From NCBI GenBank assembly GCA_010909725.1, contig JAACMV010000008.1, forward strand, positions 682,001 through 746,000: a stretch of DNA of 64,000 nt, written 5' to 3'. The notes beneath the pieces were generated by a model, which made no database searches, was not told the origin of the DNA, and was given only the letters and a program-made list of their open reading frames with translations. This DNA comes from Picochlorum sp. 'celeri' (lineage: Eukaryota; Chlorophyta; Trebouxiophyceae). Below, one piece after another: positions 20,716 to 30,230 of this stretch (its first letter is position 1; every line of letters starts with the position of its first letter). The translations under genes were made by a program, and so were the position numbers.

Positions 20716-23700
20716 GGACGGCCAACCGTTCCTCCTCTGCTTTCGTTTCTGCTCGATATTCATTCTTTTTAGCTTGTGGTAATTCCAATGACACATGAAT
20801 GACTTCAGGAGCGTCATGAACGATTTCTGTGACATTCTGCTCATCATGGCCTTCAGGTTCTTCAAGGATGAGTTGTTCTGCTCTGCAACTTGCGTGTTTA
20901 ACGCCTGTAACCACTTGTCTTCGTACCCTTTAATCATATATCCAAGACTGCATGCTTTGTGGTTCCTCCAATGGAAGCCATCCACGAAGAATTTGGTGTG
21001 CATGAAGAACAATGGTGCCCTGCTCAAGCAATAGTCCTGCAAGTTGCATGCATTGTCGTAAATGACGTATTCCGGGGCTTTTCTGAGATACTGTGTCATG
21101 AATGCAAATGGTTCTTTCCTCCCTTCTGCTTCTTTGATGATGAAGGATGCATACACAAAACCATGCTCACACAGGATGGTGAACACCCCTCCTGTCCTGT
21201 CTCCAGGCTTGCAGAACGCGTGCTCACACGCATCTTTCCTCCCGTCAACGCTCTCTTCCTCTTTCATCGAGTCTGCCTGATATTGGGGCTTGGATCGGAC
21301 GCGCTGCAGGCCCGTCAGGATGCCAGAATGTAGGTATGACCCATCCAGAATTGATGGTCCCTGAGGTGGGACACCACTCCCAAGCTCGCTTTCCAGCGTG
21401 TATCTATCATGGAAAGCATTTGTACTCTCGATTCGGGTCACTAATTCATTCAGAAGATTGCCCCATTCCGCCGGAATGTGTACGCAAGAGTCCCCAGGCC
21501 GCTTGATGGTCAACAGCAGTTTGAACAGGGGTGGGGCCTCCTTGCTCAGCTGCGACAGCACACCACTCGGGACCGTGCGGCTCTCCAAACATTCTTTGAG
21601 TAGAATACAACATCTCAACGTGATGTAGGATACAGCGGGGGACTCGGAGGCGAGGCAAAAGATGAAGTCTGCCAGGCTGGTAAGCCTCTCTGAGGAGTCC
21701 CAGGCTTTGGCTTTAGCAAACGCCCATTGCACGAAGGAATCCACATTCCAAAGGGTTCCAAGTTGTCTTAAATGTCGTCCTTTATCCCTCCAAAATTCCT
21801 CCAGACCCGCAGCGTCGCGAGCCTTCCTGATCCGCTTCTGGAACTGCAGCAACAGCCTAGCAAGGGAAAGCCTAGCTTTCCTTGTTCTTCTGGCCTTGTC
21901 TACATTGAGGAACGACCTATCCCTTTTGCCCCGAAGCTTTGGAACACTCTTGCCGTTCTCATCGGTGGCCGTGATGCTGTCGGCGAAGCAAGCTCTGGAT
22001 CTGATGCTCATGCTTGTCCCATCCATGATCAGCACCTTTGGGGAGTCTTTGCAGCAAGGGCACATCATCTGGTTCTCTAGCTCCACCAGTTTATCCCCAT
22101 CGTCGTATTTCATTGCCCACGATGTGCATTTACCGAACTGGATTGCAGCATTACGAAAGAGCGTGGCATCCATAAAGGGCTTTTCCAGTGGGGCCCCAGG
22201 TACCCCATCCTCACCAAACAACTGCTTCCCACTGTATCTGCTGCATAAATCCGCGCACTGGCTTTCCAAAGACTGACCACCCTTTAGAACAGATGCATTA
22301 TAGGCATCTTGCATCATTTGAAGCTCTATAATCATCGTGTTCGAAGCTCTCCACAGGCCATCCTGAACCCCCATGTATGGCACTTCACACTCTGCCCTTC
22401 TGTTGGGGCATACCCACTTGTATACGGATCTCTTGTGCACTGCATCATATCGCGTGGGATTCAGGAATACTAAGGCGTCTTGGCAGTCCAGTACGAGCCC
22501 GCTGGCGTCCTCATAGTCCTGCTGGCAGCAGCATTGCCTAGATGGCTTTGGAGGCTTCAGTTCTGCAAGCCCTTCAAAGTATCGTTCGCCGCTAGGATGC
22601 TCCCAGGCGCTCAAACCTGCGTGATATATCCTCTGAATACTTTCAAGCACACTGCCATGCATCGGCATATCTATTCGTGCCTCTTCTGGGTGGTTCTCCA
22701 CATACCACTCTACTGAGCCAGGCCTGCTGTCTATCACATACACCTCCTGACTGCCATTGCCTCGTGCATTCTGCGCCACGGCACCTTCTTGATTCATAGA
22801 ACATATTTTCTGAACATGACGACAGCTGCGATTGTCTCGAGAACACAAGGAGCACCGCCAACCAGCCTGGTCCACTTTGAGAAAGCCCCCATCATAGTAG
22901 TATGCCACAAAGGTCCCATCCCTCCTAGTTACCTGTACCACGTCATGCGCCGCCCCAAATGTGCCAGACTTTAAGGTATCATAGTGCTTTTCCAAGTACT
23001 GAACGTGCACACAGTCGCCCTCCTCGTCGTAGCCAGAAGTGTAAGTATCACAGTTGCATTCAAATTTTCTCTCTTTGGCATCTGGGCAGTCAACCCTCAC
23101 TAACATCATATGATTCAGAGATTCGCCCACATGCCCGTGTTTCCTCGAGTCTATACACGCCCATGATAAGGATTCTCGATGCCCCATGTGCTCCTGTCTG
23201 CAGAGTGGCTGCACAGGTGGGTATTTGACCTGTCTCAGCATGTCCTCATACCACTCTAGAGAACCAGGCCTTAAGAGCGGCTCTCCATCCCAGGTCTTCG
23301 TTCTTTTCCTGGAATAGTTCGTCATCATCCTACTTTCGGACAATTTCCGCCGTTTCATGCCCTTGGGCTGCTGCGCAAGTGCAATATCCAAAGGAGGAAA
23401 CCTCTTGCCCATGTTGTGAAAATGAAACACCTCATCTAGGACTGATAATTCGCGCAGATCGGCGGCATTCTTCAGCAACACCCCCTTATATCCAGATATA
23501 GAAATGTACACGGGAAGATTCGTCAAGGATTGCACCTTCTCGAATGCATTTTGAATGCATCTGGTCTTGTTGTGCCAGCCTTGCTGGACAACACGACTGT
23601 TGGGATTACTCCCCTGAAACAGGCATATCTCCACAGGAATCCTGGGCAAGGCTATGTCCTTAATACCTTTGGACTTTTGAAGCAAATTCATGAAGGTTTG

Positions 23701-23856
23701 GTGCACAGATGCCCAGATTTCGGGGGCATCTGAGTAGCCAATGTTGCCTGTTCTGGAGACATAGATGCTCCTCTGAGGCCCCAACCACGCCACCAAAGCG
23801 CAGGTTGCCCCATAGTCGCACACCATATCACGCATATGGTCTGATATTTTCATCAT
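20701..23856 (-). CDS. KDZ-type DDE transposase with SWIM-like zinc clusters
   Basis: A single exon encodes 1051 aa from ATG 23856 and converges on the accessory gene. Two cysteine clusters stand before the catalytic part: CxC...CxH at about 262-283 (FECNCDTYTSGY, GDCVHV) and CxxC...CxH at about 333-347 (WRCSLCSRDNRSCRHV). Both resemble SWIM fingers, as in KDZ proteins. Likely catalytic residues are Asp at about 610 (LIMDGTSMSIR), Asp at about 932 (YVIYDNACNL), and Glu at about 990 (VAEQNNSSLK), with FHWRNHKAC between the last two, the typical YDxAC..H..H..C..E pattern of the family. A second basic segment (RTRKARLSLARLLLQFQKRIRKAR) lies after the first Asp. The frame is uninterrupted, so activity is possible. 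Confidence 0.85.
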   Translation of the reverse strand: MMKISDHMRDMVCDYGATCALVAWLGPQRSIYVSRTGNIGYSDAPEIWASVHQTFMNLLQKSKGIKDIALPRIPVEICLFQGSNPNSRVVQQGWHNKTRCIQNAFEKVQSLTNLPVYISISGYKGVLLKNAADLRELSVLDEVFHFHNMGKRFPPLDIALAQQPKGMKRRKLSESRMMTNYSRKRTKTWDGEPLLRPGSLEWYEDMLRQVKYPPVQPLCRQEHMGHRESLSWACIDSRKHGHVGESLNHMMLVRVDCPDAKERKFECNCDTYTSGYDEEGDCVHVQYLEKHYDTLKSGTFGAAHDVVQVTRRDGTFVAYYYDGGFLKVDQAGWRCSLCSRDNRSCRHVQKICSMNQEGAVAQNARGNGSQEVYVIDSRPGSVEWYVENHPEEARIDMPMHGSVLESIQRIYHAGLSAWEHPSGERYFEGLAELKPPKPSRQCCCQQDYEDASGLVLDCQDALVFLNPTRYDAVHKRSVYKWVCPNRRAECEVPYMGVQDGLWRASNTMIIELQMMQDAYNASVLKGGQSLESQCADLCSRYSGKQLFGEDGVPGAPLEKPFMDATLFRNAAIQFGKCTSWAMKYDDGDKLVELENQMMCPCCKDSPKVLIMDGTSMSIRSRACFADSITATDENGKSVPKLRGKRDRSFLNVDKARRTRKARLSLARLLLQFQKRIRKARDAAGLEEFWRDKGRHLRQLGTLWNVDSFVQWAFAKAKAWDSSERLTSLADFIFCLASESPAVSYITLRCCILLKECLESRTVPSGVLSQLSKEAPPLFKLLLTIKRPGDSCVHIPAEWGNLLNELVTRIESTNAFHDRYTLESELGSGVPPQGPSILDGSYLHSGILTGLQRVRSKPQYQADSMKEEESVDGRKDACEHAFCKPGDRTGGVFTILCEHGFVYASFIIKEAEGRKEPFAFMTQYLRKAPEYVIYDNACNLQDYCLSRAPLFFMHTKFFVDGFHWRNHKACSLGYMIKGYEDKWLQALNTQVAEQNNSSLKNLKAMMSRMSQKSFMTLLKSFMCHWNYHKLKRMNIEQKRKQRRNGWPSSGAM

Positions 23857-24090
23857 GTACCCATGGATGGCCTCGGCCTCACTGCAGAATGGGTAGAAAG
23901 GCTAGGTAAAACTGGTTCAAAACACCAGGTTTGAGAATTGGGGCACTCGTTCCGCCTGATGCCGCCATCTCACCGACCATATAGCGGCTCAAAATACTCC
24001 ATAAGAGTTTTAAGTTCGATACCAACGGGCGAAACGCCCCGAAACGCACCTCTCGCACTGTCTCAGACGTCTTTTGAACAGGGCATCTTT

Positions 24091-24826
24091 CTGACAAGGT
24101 CCCCGCACACCCCCATGTCGGGTGGACACAACCATTATGGCCTCCAAAACCTTCAATTACATCATTATAAATAATATGAATGCCCCCAGTGGGGTTGCGG
24201 TGAGCATATTTTTTCAGGGGACTTGGGATGATTTACAACGGGAAGGGGCTCACTGCGACCGGCAGTTATGACATCCGGCCTGTGAAAACAGTACACGTGG
24301 CCTCCGCGCCTTCTCGCATGGAATATGCGACTGCTGCTGCATGGAATCATATTGTTGTACACCAACCCATCCCATTATCGCATAATTAATAACAACGATT
24401 TATACACGAATATATTTGTTATCTGTATATAGATACAGATAGAAGAGGTGTTTTAAAGAAGTATACGAGTCAGAGAGAGAGATCACGCGTTGATCTGTTC
24501 AGAGTGAAAAAACCGAGGGGATTTCATTTCGCTCGCTGTAGTACACATCCTTAATACGATATATAGTGATACAGGTCAAGGTATGTGGATGTGGTTGTCG
24601 AACAAACAGCCTGTTGCTGTTGTTGCTGTTGATGATGATGATCTAGGGCAGCGGGGGCATGCGGGACTAGGGCACGTGTTGCTGGAAGGGTTTTGGTGGT
24701 TTATTTTAAATCTATATATAGTTTTATGGTATTTGGGTTTGGGTTTGGGTGTGTGGATGGGTATGGGGTGGAGAGAGAGGGATTGACGGCAATCTGTCAT
24801 GTGATTGCATGCAGGGTGTTGTGGAT
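24091..24826 (+). promoter_or_regulatory. ADHE upstream region with a 5'UTR intron
   Basis: No gene is seen between the transposon end and ADHE. At 24580 a CAAG|GTATGT donor and at about 24814 a GCATGCAG acceptor define a probable intron in the ADHE 5' leader, joined 12 nt before the start codon. Upstream, at 24420-24580, AT-rich sequence holds several TATA-like runs. Confidence 0.5.
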
Positions 24827-27661
24827 ATGAGACTGTCTGTGCTTGGAACAACAGCAAAGCAGAGTACGAGTACGAGAAGATTGGTGTGTTTACCGGGTGC
24901 GATGACGCAGACGGCACATGTTGCTCCCCGTGTGGGGAGGAGGGGTTCTTGGAGGGCGAATGGGGTTGATGTGGATAGAAAGGGAGAGGAGGAGAGTGCG
25001 CAGGAGAAGAGTTCGTGGGATGATGCTGGGGAGGATTCAAGTCTTTTTGAAGACAGAGTGGAGATGGCGATTGCGAGGGCTGCGGCGGCGCAGCGCTCGT
25101 ATTCTCATTTTACGCAGAAGCAGGTGGATGCAGTGTTCAAGAATGCTGCTTTGGAGGCAAATATGAGCAGGATTCCGTTGGCAAAGATGGCGGTGGAGGA
25201 GACTGGTATTGGATTGGTGGAGGATAAGGTGATTAAGAATCATTTTGCGTCGGAGGAAATTTATAACAAGTACAAGGATGAGAAGACTGTTGGGGTGGTG
25301 GAGGAGGATGCCGTGTATGGGATTCAAAAGGTGGCAGAGCCAATGGGGGTGTTGTGTGGTATTGTTCCAACAACAAATCCAACATCGACGGCCATTTTCA
25401 AATGCTTGTTGGCACTGAAGACCAGGAATGCGATTGTTCTTGCTCCTCATCCAAGGGCATCTGATTGTACTATTGCGGCTGCCAAGATTGTGCATGACGC
25501 TGCTGTCAAGGCAGGGGCTCCTCCTGGAATTATCGGGTGGATTGAGCATCCTTCCAAGGATGAGACATTCCAGCTTATGAGGTCTCCTAAAGTGAGCATG
25601 ATTATTGCGACAGGTGGTCCAGCAATGGTGCATTCGTCCTATTCCAGTGGAACACCAGCTATTGGTGTGGGTGCTGGAAACACGCCAGCTATTGTGGACA
25701 GCTGTGCTGATATTCATATGGCAGTGAATTATATTCTTTTGTCAAAGACGTTTGATAATGGAGTTATTTGTGCATCCGAACAGGCAGCCGTGGTGCTGGA
25801 GAATGTCTATGATGCTTTCAGGTTTGAGATGGAGAGGAGAGGAGCACACATTCTGTCAGAGTCTGACACAGAAAAGGTGAGACAAGGACTCTTCCCTGAT
25901 GGAAGGATGAATGCAGATGCCGTTGGTAAGAGTGCATATGAATTGGCTCAGATGTTTGGATTGGATGGGGATATCACGGATCATACTCGCCTTTTGATTG
26001 CTCCAATTGATCATGTTGGTGTCGATGAGGTGCTCTCCTCTGAAAAATTGTGCCCTATATTGGGTCTGTTTTGTGCCAAGACGTTTGATGATGCACTTGA
26101 GATTGCAAATAATTTGGTCGAAAATGGAGGCAAGGGGCACACGTCTGTTATTTACAGTAATAACAGAGAGCATATTGAGGCATGGGAGAATACCATTCAG
26201 ACTGTCCGTATGCTGGTGAATATGCCATCATCTCAGGGAGCGATTGGAGACTTGTACAACAACCTGGACCCATCATTGACTCTTGGTTGTGGATCATACG
26301 GAAATACATCCGTGTCTACCAACGTTGGGCCAAAGCATCTCCTCAATTTCAAGACTGTTGCACAGCGTAGAGAAAATATGTTGTGGTTCAGGGTGCCACC
26401 AAAGGTATACTTCAAGGAAGGATGCTTGGAAGTTGCCCTTCGAGAGCTTCAAGGAAAGAAGAGAGCATTTATTGTTACTGACAAACCTCTTTATGACCTT
26501 GGATATGTTGACAAAGTGGTGAGTATTTTGGAGAGCATCCATGTGCATGCCCAGATCTTCTACCACGTCAAGCCTGATCCAGACATCGAAACGATCCAAG
26601 CTGGTGCCAAAGAGCTGAGTGACTATCAGGCAGATGCAATCATTGCGCTGGGTGGAGGTTCCCCTATGGATGCTGCCAAGATTATGTGGCTCTTGTACGA
26701 GTATCCAGACACAAAGTTTGAGGGACTGGCCACGAGGTTCATGGATATCAGAAAGAGGGTGTACGATTTCCCGGATTTGGGTGCAAAAGCTCCTCTCATC
26801 TGTATTCCAACGACATCTGGAACTGGAAGTGAGGTGACGCCATTCAGTGTGGTGACAGATGGTGCAACAGGTTCTAAATATCCTCTTGCAGATTATTCCC
26901 TCACACCAAACATGGCCATTATCGATCCACAGCTGGTGAAGCATATGCCAAAATCCCTTACAGCAAACGGAGGTATTGATGCTGTCACACATGCATTGGA
27001 AAGTTATGTCTCTGCCTATGCAACAGACTACACCAGGGGATTGTCCCTCCAGGCCCTCCACCTCCTCTTCCAGTACCTTCCACGTGCCTACAAGTTGGGC
27101 CCTGAAGATCCAGAGGCAAGAGAGAAGACCCATAATGCGGCTACTATTGCTGGTATGGCATTTGCAAATGCATTCTTGGGTATTTGCCACTCAATGGCTC
27201 ACAAGCTTGGTGCAAGGTTTGACATTGCCCACGGTCTGGCCAATGCCTTGATGATCTCCCATGTGATTTTGTACAATGCCACTGATGCCCCATACAAGGT
27301 TGTGGCTTTTGCTCAGTACAAAGAATCGCATGCACGCGATGACTATGCTCAATTGGCAACACTCCTCGACTGCCAAGGCGCCAAGGCAACAAATTCAAAG
27401 ATTGAGCAGGTGGTGTGCCTGGTCAAAGAAGTGGAGAAGCTCAAGGCTTCCATTGGAATTCCTACATGCATGAAGGATGCCATCGGCGACCGAGTGTCAT
27501 TTGAAGAGTATGAAGAAGCTCTCGTGAAACTTGCGGAGGACGCATTCGATGATCAGTGCACGGGAACAAACCCACGATACCCTCTGATTGAGGACTTGAG
27601 GCAGATGATGCTGGCTGCTTGGGAGCCTCTTGATTATGAGGCATTCCTTAACGAACCATAA
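24827..27661 (+). CDS. Bifunctional acetaldehyde-CoA / alcohol dehydrogenase (ADHE), organelle-targeted
   Basis: A single coding exon from ATG 24827 encodes 944 aa. ADHE reduces acetyl-CoA to acetaldehyde and then to ethanol with two NADH, the main fermentative exit in anoxic green algae. The first 75 residues form a basic, Ser/Arg-rich targeting extension. The aldehyde dehydrogenase half (about 80-530) has IVPTTNPTSTAIFK, IGVGAGNTPAIVD and the catalytic Cys in GVICASEQ (about 314). The iron-dependent ADH half (about 545-940) has ALGGGSPMDAAKIMWLLYE, IPTTSGTGSEVTPF, and the metal-binding Asp/His set in GGIDAVTHALESY, CHSMAHKLG and DIAHGLANA. The enzyme is complete. TGTAA follows the stop at 27712. 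Confidence 0.96.
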   Translation: MRLSVLGTTAKQSTSTRRLVCLPGAMTQTAHVAPRVGRRGSWRANGVDVDRKGEEESAQEKSSWDDAGEDSSLFEDRVEMAIARAAAAQRSYSHFTQKQVDAVFKNAALEANMSRIPLAKMAVEETGIGLVEDKVIKNHFASEEIYNKYKDEKTVGVVEEDAVYGIQKVAEPMGVLCGIVPTTNPTSTAIFKCLLALKTRNAIVLAPHPRASDCTIAAAKIVHDAAVKAGAPPGIIGWIEHPSKDETFQLMRSPKVSMIIATGGPAMVHSSYSSGTPAIGVGAGNTPAIVDSCADIHMAVNYILLSKTFDNGVICASEQAAVVLENVYDAFRFEMERRGAHILSESDTEKVRQGLFPDGRMNADAVGKSAYELAQMFGLDGDITDHTRLLIAPIDHVGVDEVLSSEKLCPILGLFCAKTFDDALEIANNLVENGGKGHTSVIYSNNREHIEAWENTIQTVRMLVNMPSSQGAIGDLYNNLDPSLTLGCGSYGNTSVSTNVGPKHLLNFKTVAQRRENMLWFRVPPKVYFKEGCLEVALRELQGKKRAFIVTDKPLYDLGYVDKVVSILESIHVHAQIFYHVKPDPDIETIQAGAKELSDYQADAIIALGGGSPMDAAKIMWLLYEYPDTKFEGLATRFMDIRKRVYDFPDLGAKAPLICIPTTSGTGSEVTPFSVVTDGATGSKYPLADYSLTPNMAIIDPQLVKHMPKSLTANGGIDAVTHALESYVSAYATDYTRGLSLQALHLLFQYLPRAYKLGPEDPEAREKTHNAATIAGMAFANAFLGICHSMAHKLGARFDIAHGLANALMISHVILYNATDAPYKVVAFAQYKESHARDDYAQLATLLDCQGAKATNSKIEQVVCLVKEVEKLKASIGIPTCMKDAIGDRVSFEEYEEALVKLAEDAFDDQCTGTNPRYPLIEDLRQMMLAAWEPLDYEAFLNEP

Positions 27662-27711
27662 GGGTTCAATGTTTATAGAAACTTTTGATTCTTTTTTTAC
27701 TGTTGCGTACA

Positions 27712-27716
27712 TGTAA
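27712..27716 (+). terminator. TGTAA polyadenylation signal of ADHE
   Basis: The pentamer lies 51 nt past the ADHE stop. Confidence 0.45.
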
Positions 27717-27856
27717 ATTCCTTTATTCATCAAGGCCTGCGAATGGGCACAAGGTCGCCTTGGGAAGAGTTTCGACAGGCTCTGACTGGCGATGCTGTGC
27801 GTGCTTTTATAACAAACACCGTGCTTCATATATAAAATTTAGATATCATTTTGTCG

Positions 27857-29953
27857 ATGCAGGCATTCTTCGATATCATCGCAACGCTCGTAGCCAAGTC
27901 TGAAACCCCAACCCAAGGAAAGGATGTTGAACGTTTGCTGACTATTCTGTGCACTCTTGGGCACGATCCCAAACAGGAGCACCATGTACAGAACACTCTT
28001 GTGCTTGTATCGAGATGGACCAGAAGATTGGGGATGATGCATGGCTGTTCAAGGGATGAGAGTAACCTTGCTCAGCAGTTGGCAGACCAGTGTACAGCAA
28101 TATTGCTCCAGGACGGAAGGGACATATGTTCGCGTAGAAATTCGTTGCTTTTCCGATGCCTTGCAGAATTATCTGTCGTATTAAGGACTCCAGAGGACAA
28201 GGAACGCGTGTGGATGAATTTGGGGGACCTATTGCTTGTCCCATGCCATCCCACCAGTCATCCAGATGAATGGTGGCCCAATGTGTGCTCCGGAGTCGTC
28301 TATTGTGTAGGCTATTCTCTAAGATGTTCAGAGAATTATGCAGAACCAGCGGCGTGGTTGCTGACGATGATGTTGTGCTGCAGCTCTGTGATTGAGTTGA
28401 ACCAACCCTATCATACTGGCACCCTGATCTCTATTTTCACCAGTACATCTGCTGCATTTCTTGAGCCTTGTCACCAAGTGGTAGCAAACAATAGTTCAAA
28501 TATAGTACATATATGGTATGGGATTTTGCGATCGACGAGATTGGGTATGGAGGAGAATGCCAGCCAACGCCTCTGCTCACCAGTAGTCCTTTTGGCATGC
28601 TACACAGCGATGCTGGACGCCATAGCCCCAAAAGCAGAGTTTCGGGATATGCATCATTCTATAGTGAAAGACATCATGAGTATATGCCATTGGGGAAGAT
28701 TGCATGATGGCAATTTTGATGCAGTCTTTTCCTCTTCCCTTGCACTAAGCAGGGTGCACACCAAATCTCTTGTGCCGTGGGACCTGGCAACCGCATTATG
28801 CTTGCTCGAGTCATATGCGCAGACGATAATGTATATGAATGATTCAAGGACTCATGTACCCACAGCGGTAGACACCCAGCCACATGATCGAGCATTGCGT
28901 GATGCATGTTTCCATGCCATACAGCATTGTGTCTCAATACAAGGTGTGCACATGCTGCAACCGCCAACTCTAGGAGCATTGCAGAGTATATCGAATGAGT
29001 TTTACATGTCACAGGTTGATGCCTTCGCTCGTACGAAAAGAATGAATCTTCAGGTCGGACATGACCTGTTTCATTTTGCCATTGGGATCATTGAAATTGT
29101 CACAAAGCAGGCATCCGTGTTGAAACCCACATCGCTAGCAAGTATTGTGCAGTTTTTTGGATATTTACAATTATGGAGAATGTCGAATAGCAGTGCGTAC
29201 CGAACCATTCTCCGAAACACGCTGCAAGCTCTCCCAACACAGCCAAAGGAGGCAGAAGAAGTTGCAGCATCCCTGTTCCCAGATGGCTTTCAGGGAAACG
29301 ACAAATACCTGAAGAACCCGGTCGTTTTGGCTAGATTGCAATTCATACTATTCATGCTTCAGCCATGTTTAGATGTCTTGCCCGAGCCGTTGCTCATCCA
29401 TCAGTTGGCAGACACATGCCTCACGCTTCTCAGCGCGGACCACGCTCCTCTTGCAGAGGCTTCAAATGATTTGCTCTGCAGTATGCTCTCTCAAACGCGG
29501 TTGGATCCGCGTCAAAGAAGAATACTATCTATATCGTTTATAGAAAAGTCCTTTGAGGCTGCAGTGGCGCAATCCGAGAATGAACACATACAAGCATGGA
29601 AGAACAGATTTACCCAAGGCATTTCAATCCTTGCTGCCAACACGCCTGACACAGATTCTCAGTGCGTGTATCTGGAGGAAACGCTAGAAAAGTGCTCATG
29701 GTTACTACAAAGAGATCTCTCGCACGCAGTTCCCGCTGCATTCGAATCGGCAGCGCATTTCCTTCAGCACATGTCTATAGAGAACATTCCCAATGCCTGC
29801 AGACAGCTGCAGACGTTTCTGTGTACAATACAGCAGCCAGAATGCCATCGTGAATGCTGCGCTAGTCTCTTCAGAGTCATTCAAGAATCTCAGGATATAA
29901 CAAGAGTGCCCTACCTTGCGCAGCATTACATGGCAATCATAGGAGAACGGTAA
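27857..29953 (+). CDS. Large helical (HEAT/ARM-like) protein, unknown function
   Basis: A single exon encodes 698 aa from ATG 27857; a TTG six bases upstream is not needed. The protein is almost entirely helical, with repeated pairs of amphipathic helices such as FFDIIATLVAKSE, VERLLTILCTLG, LLFRCLAELSVVL and LIHQLADTCLTLLS. It is rich in Cys, His and Leu. There are no signal peptide, membrane segment or enzyme motif. This layout fits an alpha-solenoid (importin, exportin or other HEAT scaffold), but no family is recognised. It starts about 195 nt after the ADHE stop on the same strand and could have its own promoter there. Confidence 0.6.
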   Translation: MQAFFDIIATLVAKSETPTQGKDVERLLTILCTLGHDPKQEHHVQNTLVLVSRWTRRLGMMHGCSRDESNLAQQLADQCTAILLQDGRDICSRRNSLLFRCLAELSVVLRTPEDKERVWMNLGDLLLVPCHPTSHPDEWWPNVCSGVVYCVGYSLRCSENYAEPAAWLLTMMLCCSSVIELNQPYHTGTLISIFTSTSAAFLEPCHQVVANNSSNIVHIWYGILRSTRLGMEENASQRLCSPVVLLACYTAMLDAIAPKAEFRDMHHSIVKDIMSICHWGRLHDGNFDAVFSSSLALSRVHTKSLVPWDLATALCLLESYAQTIMYMNDSRTHVPTAVDTQPHDRALRDACFHAIQHCVSIQGVHMLQPPTLGALQSISNEFYMSQVDAFARTKRMNLQVGHDLFHFAIGIIEIVTKQASVLKPTSLASIVQFFGYLQLWRMSNSSAYRTILRNTLQALPTQPKEAEEVAASLFPDGFQGNDKYLKNPVVLARLQFILFMLQPCLDVLPEPLLIHQLADTCLTLLSADHAPLAEASNDLLCSMLSQTRLDPRQRRILSISFIEKSFEAAVAQSENEHIQAWKNRFTQGISILAANTPDTDSQCVYLEETLEKCSWLLQRDLSHAVPAAFESAAHFLQHMSIENIPNACRQLQTFLCTIQQPECHRECCASLFRVIQESQDITRVPYLAQHYMAIIGER

Positions 29954-30230
29954 GAACAAGGATTGTCGTACCCCCACCTGCAGGGTGATCGTCTCGAGAC
30001 CATCGCATAGGGTTCTGGATCTGAGTCAATTCCAATGGATATACTGACATATACGCATTCCCAAGGGCATATTTAAAAATATATATAGATTTGATTTGAT
30101 AATAGCCCCTCTAAAATTGATCTCCGCAGAGGAGGCTCCAAACGCGGAATTTCCGAGAAGATTGACCAGGGTTGGTCACGTGGACTTTTATTCGTGGAAT
30201 TGAGGCCTCGTTCTCTATATTGGGTATACA

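Larger units (their letters stand above)
19293..24090. mobile_element. KDZ-superfamily (Zisupton-like) DNA transposon
   Basis: The element has two convergent genes that overlap by 15 nt at their 3' ends (20701-20715): a 422-codon gene on plus and a DDE transposase of about 1050 codons on minus. The outer flanks show ordered inverted similarity. TGTTCAAA plus ACGT at 19303 (plus) matches the reverse complement at about 24065-24082, and GTATCNAA..GGAG..ATTTTGAGCC at 19392-19419 matches the reverse complement at about 23986-24024. These look like diverged terminal or subterminal inverted repeats roughly 90-120 bp deep, but the exact ends and target-site duplication could not be fixed. Both main frames are intact, so the copy may be young. 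Confidence 0.6.

Noticed and set aside
24583..24786. 67-codon plus-strand frame ahead of ADHE
   Set aside because: Begins exactly at a GTATGT donor and lies inside the inferred 5'UTR intron.
25037..27190. Long minus-strand frames of 226 and 298 codons
   Set aside because: Shadows of the ADHE coding sequence.
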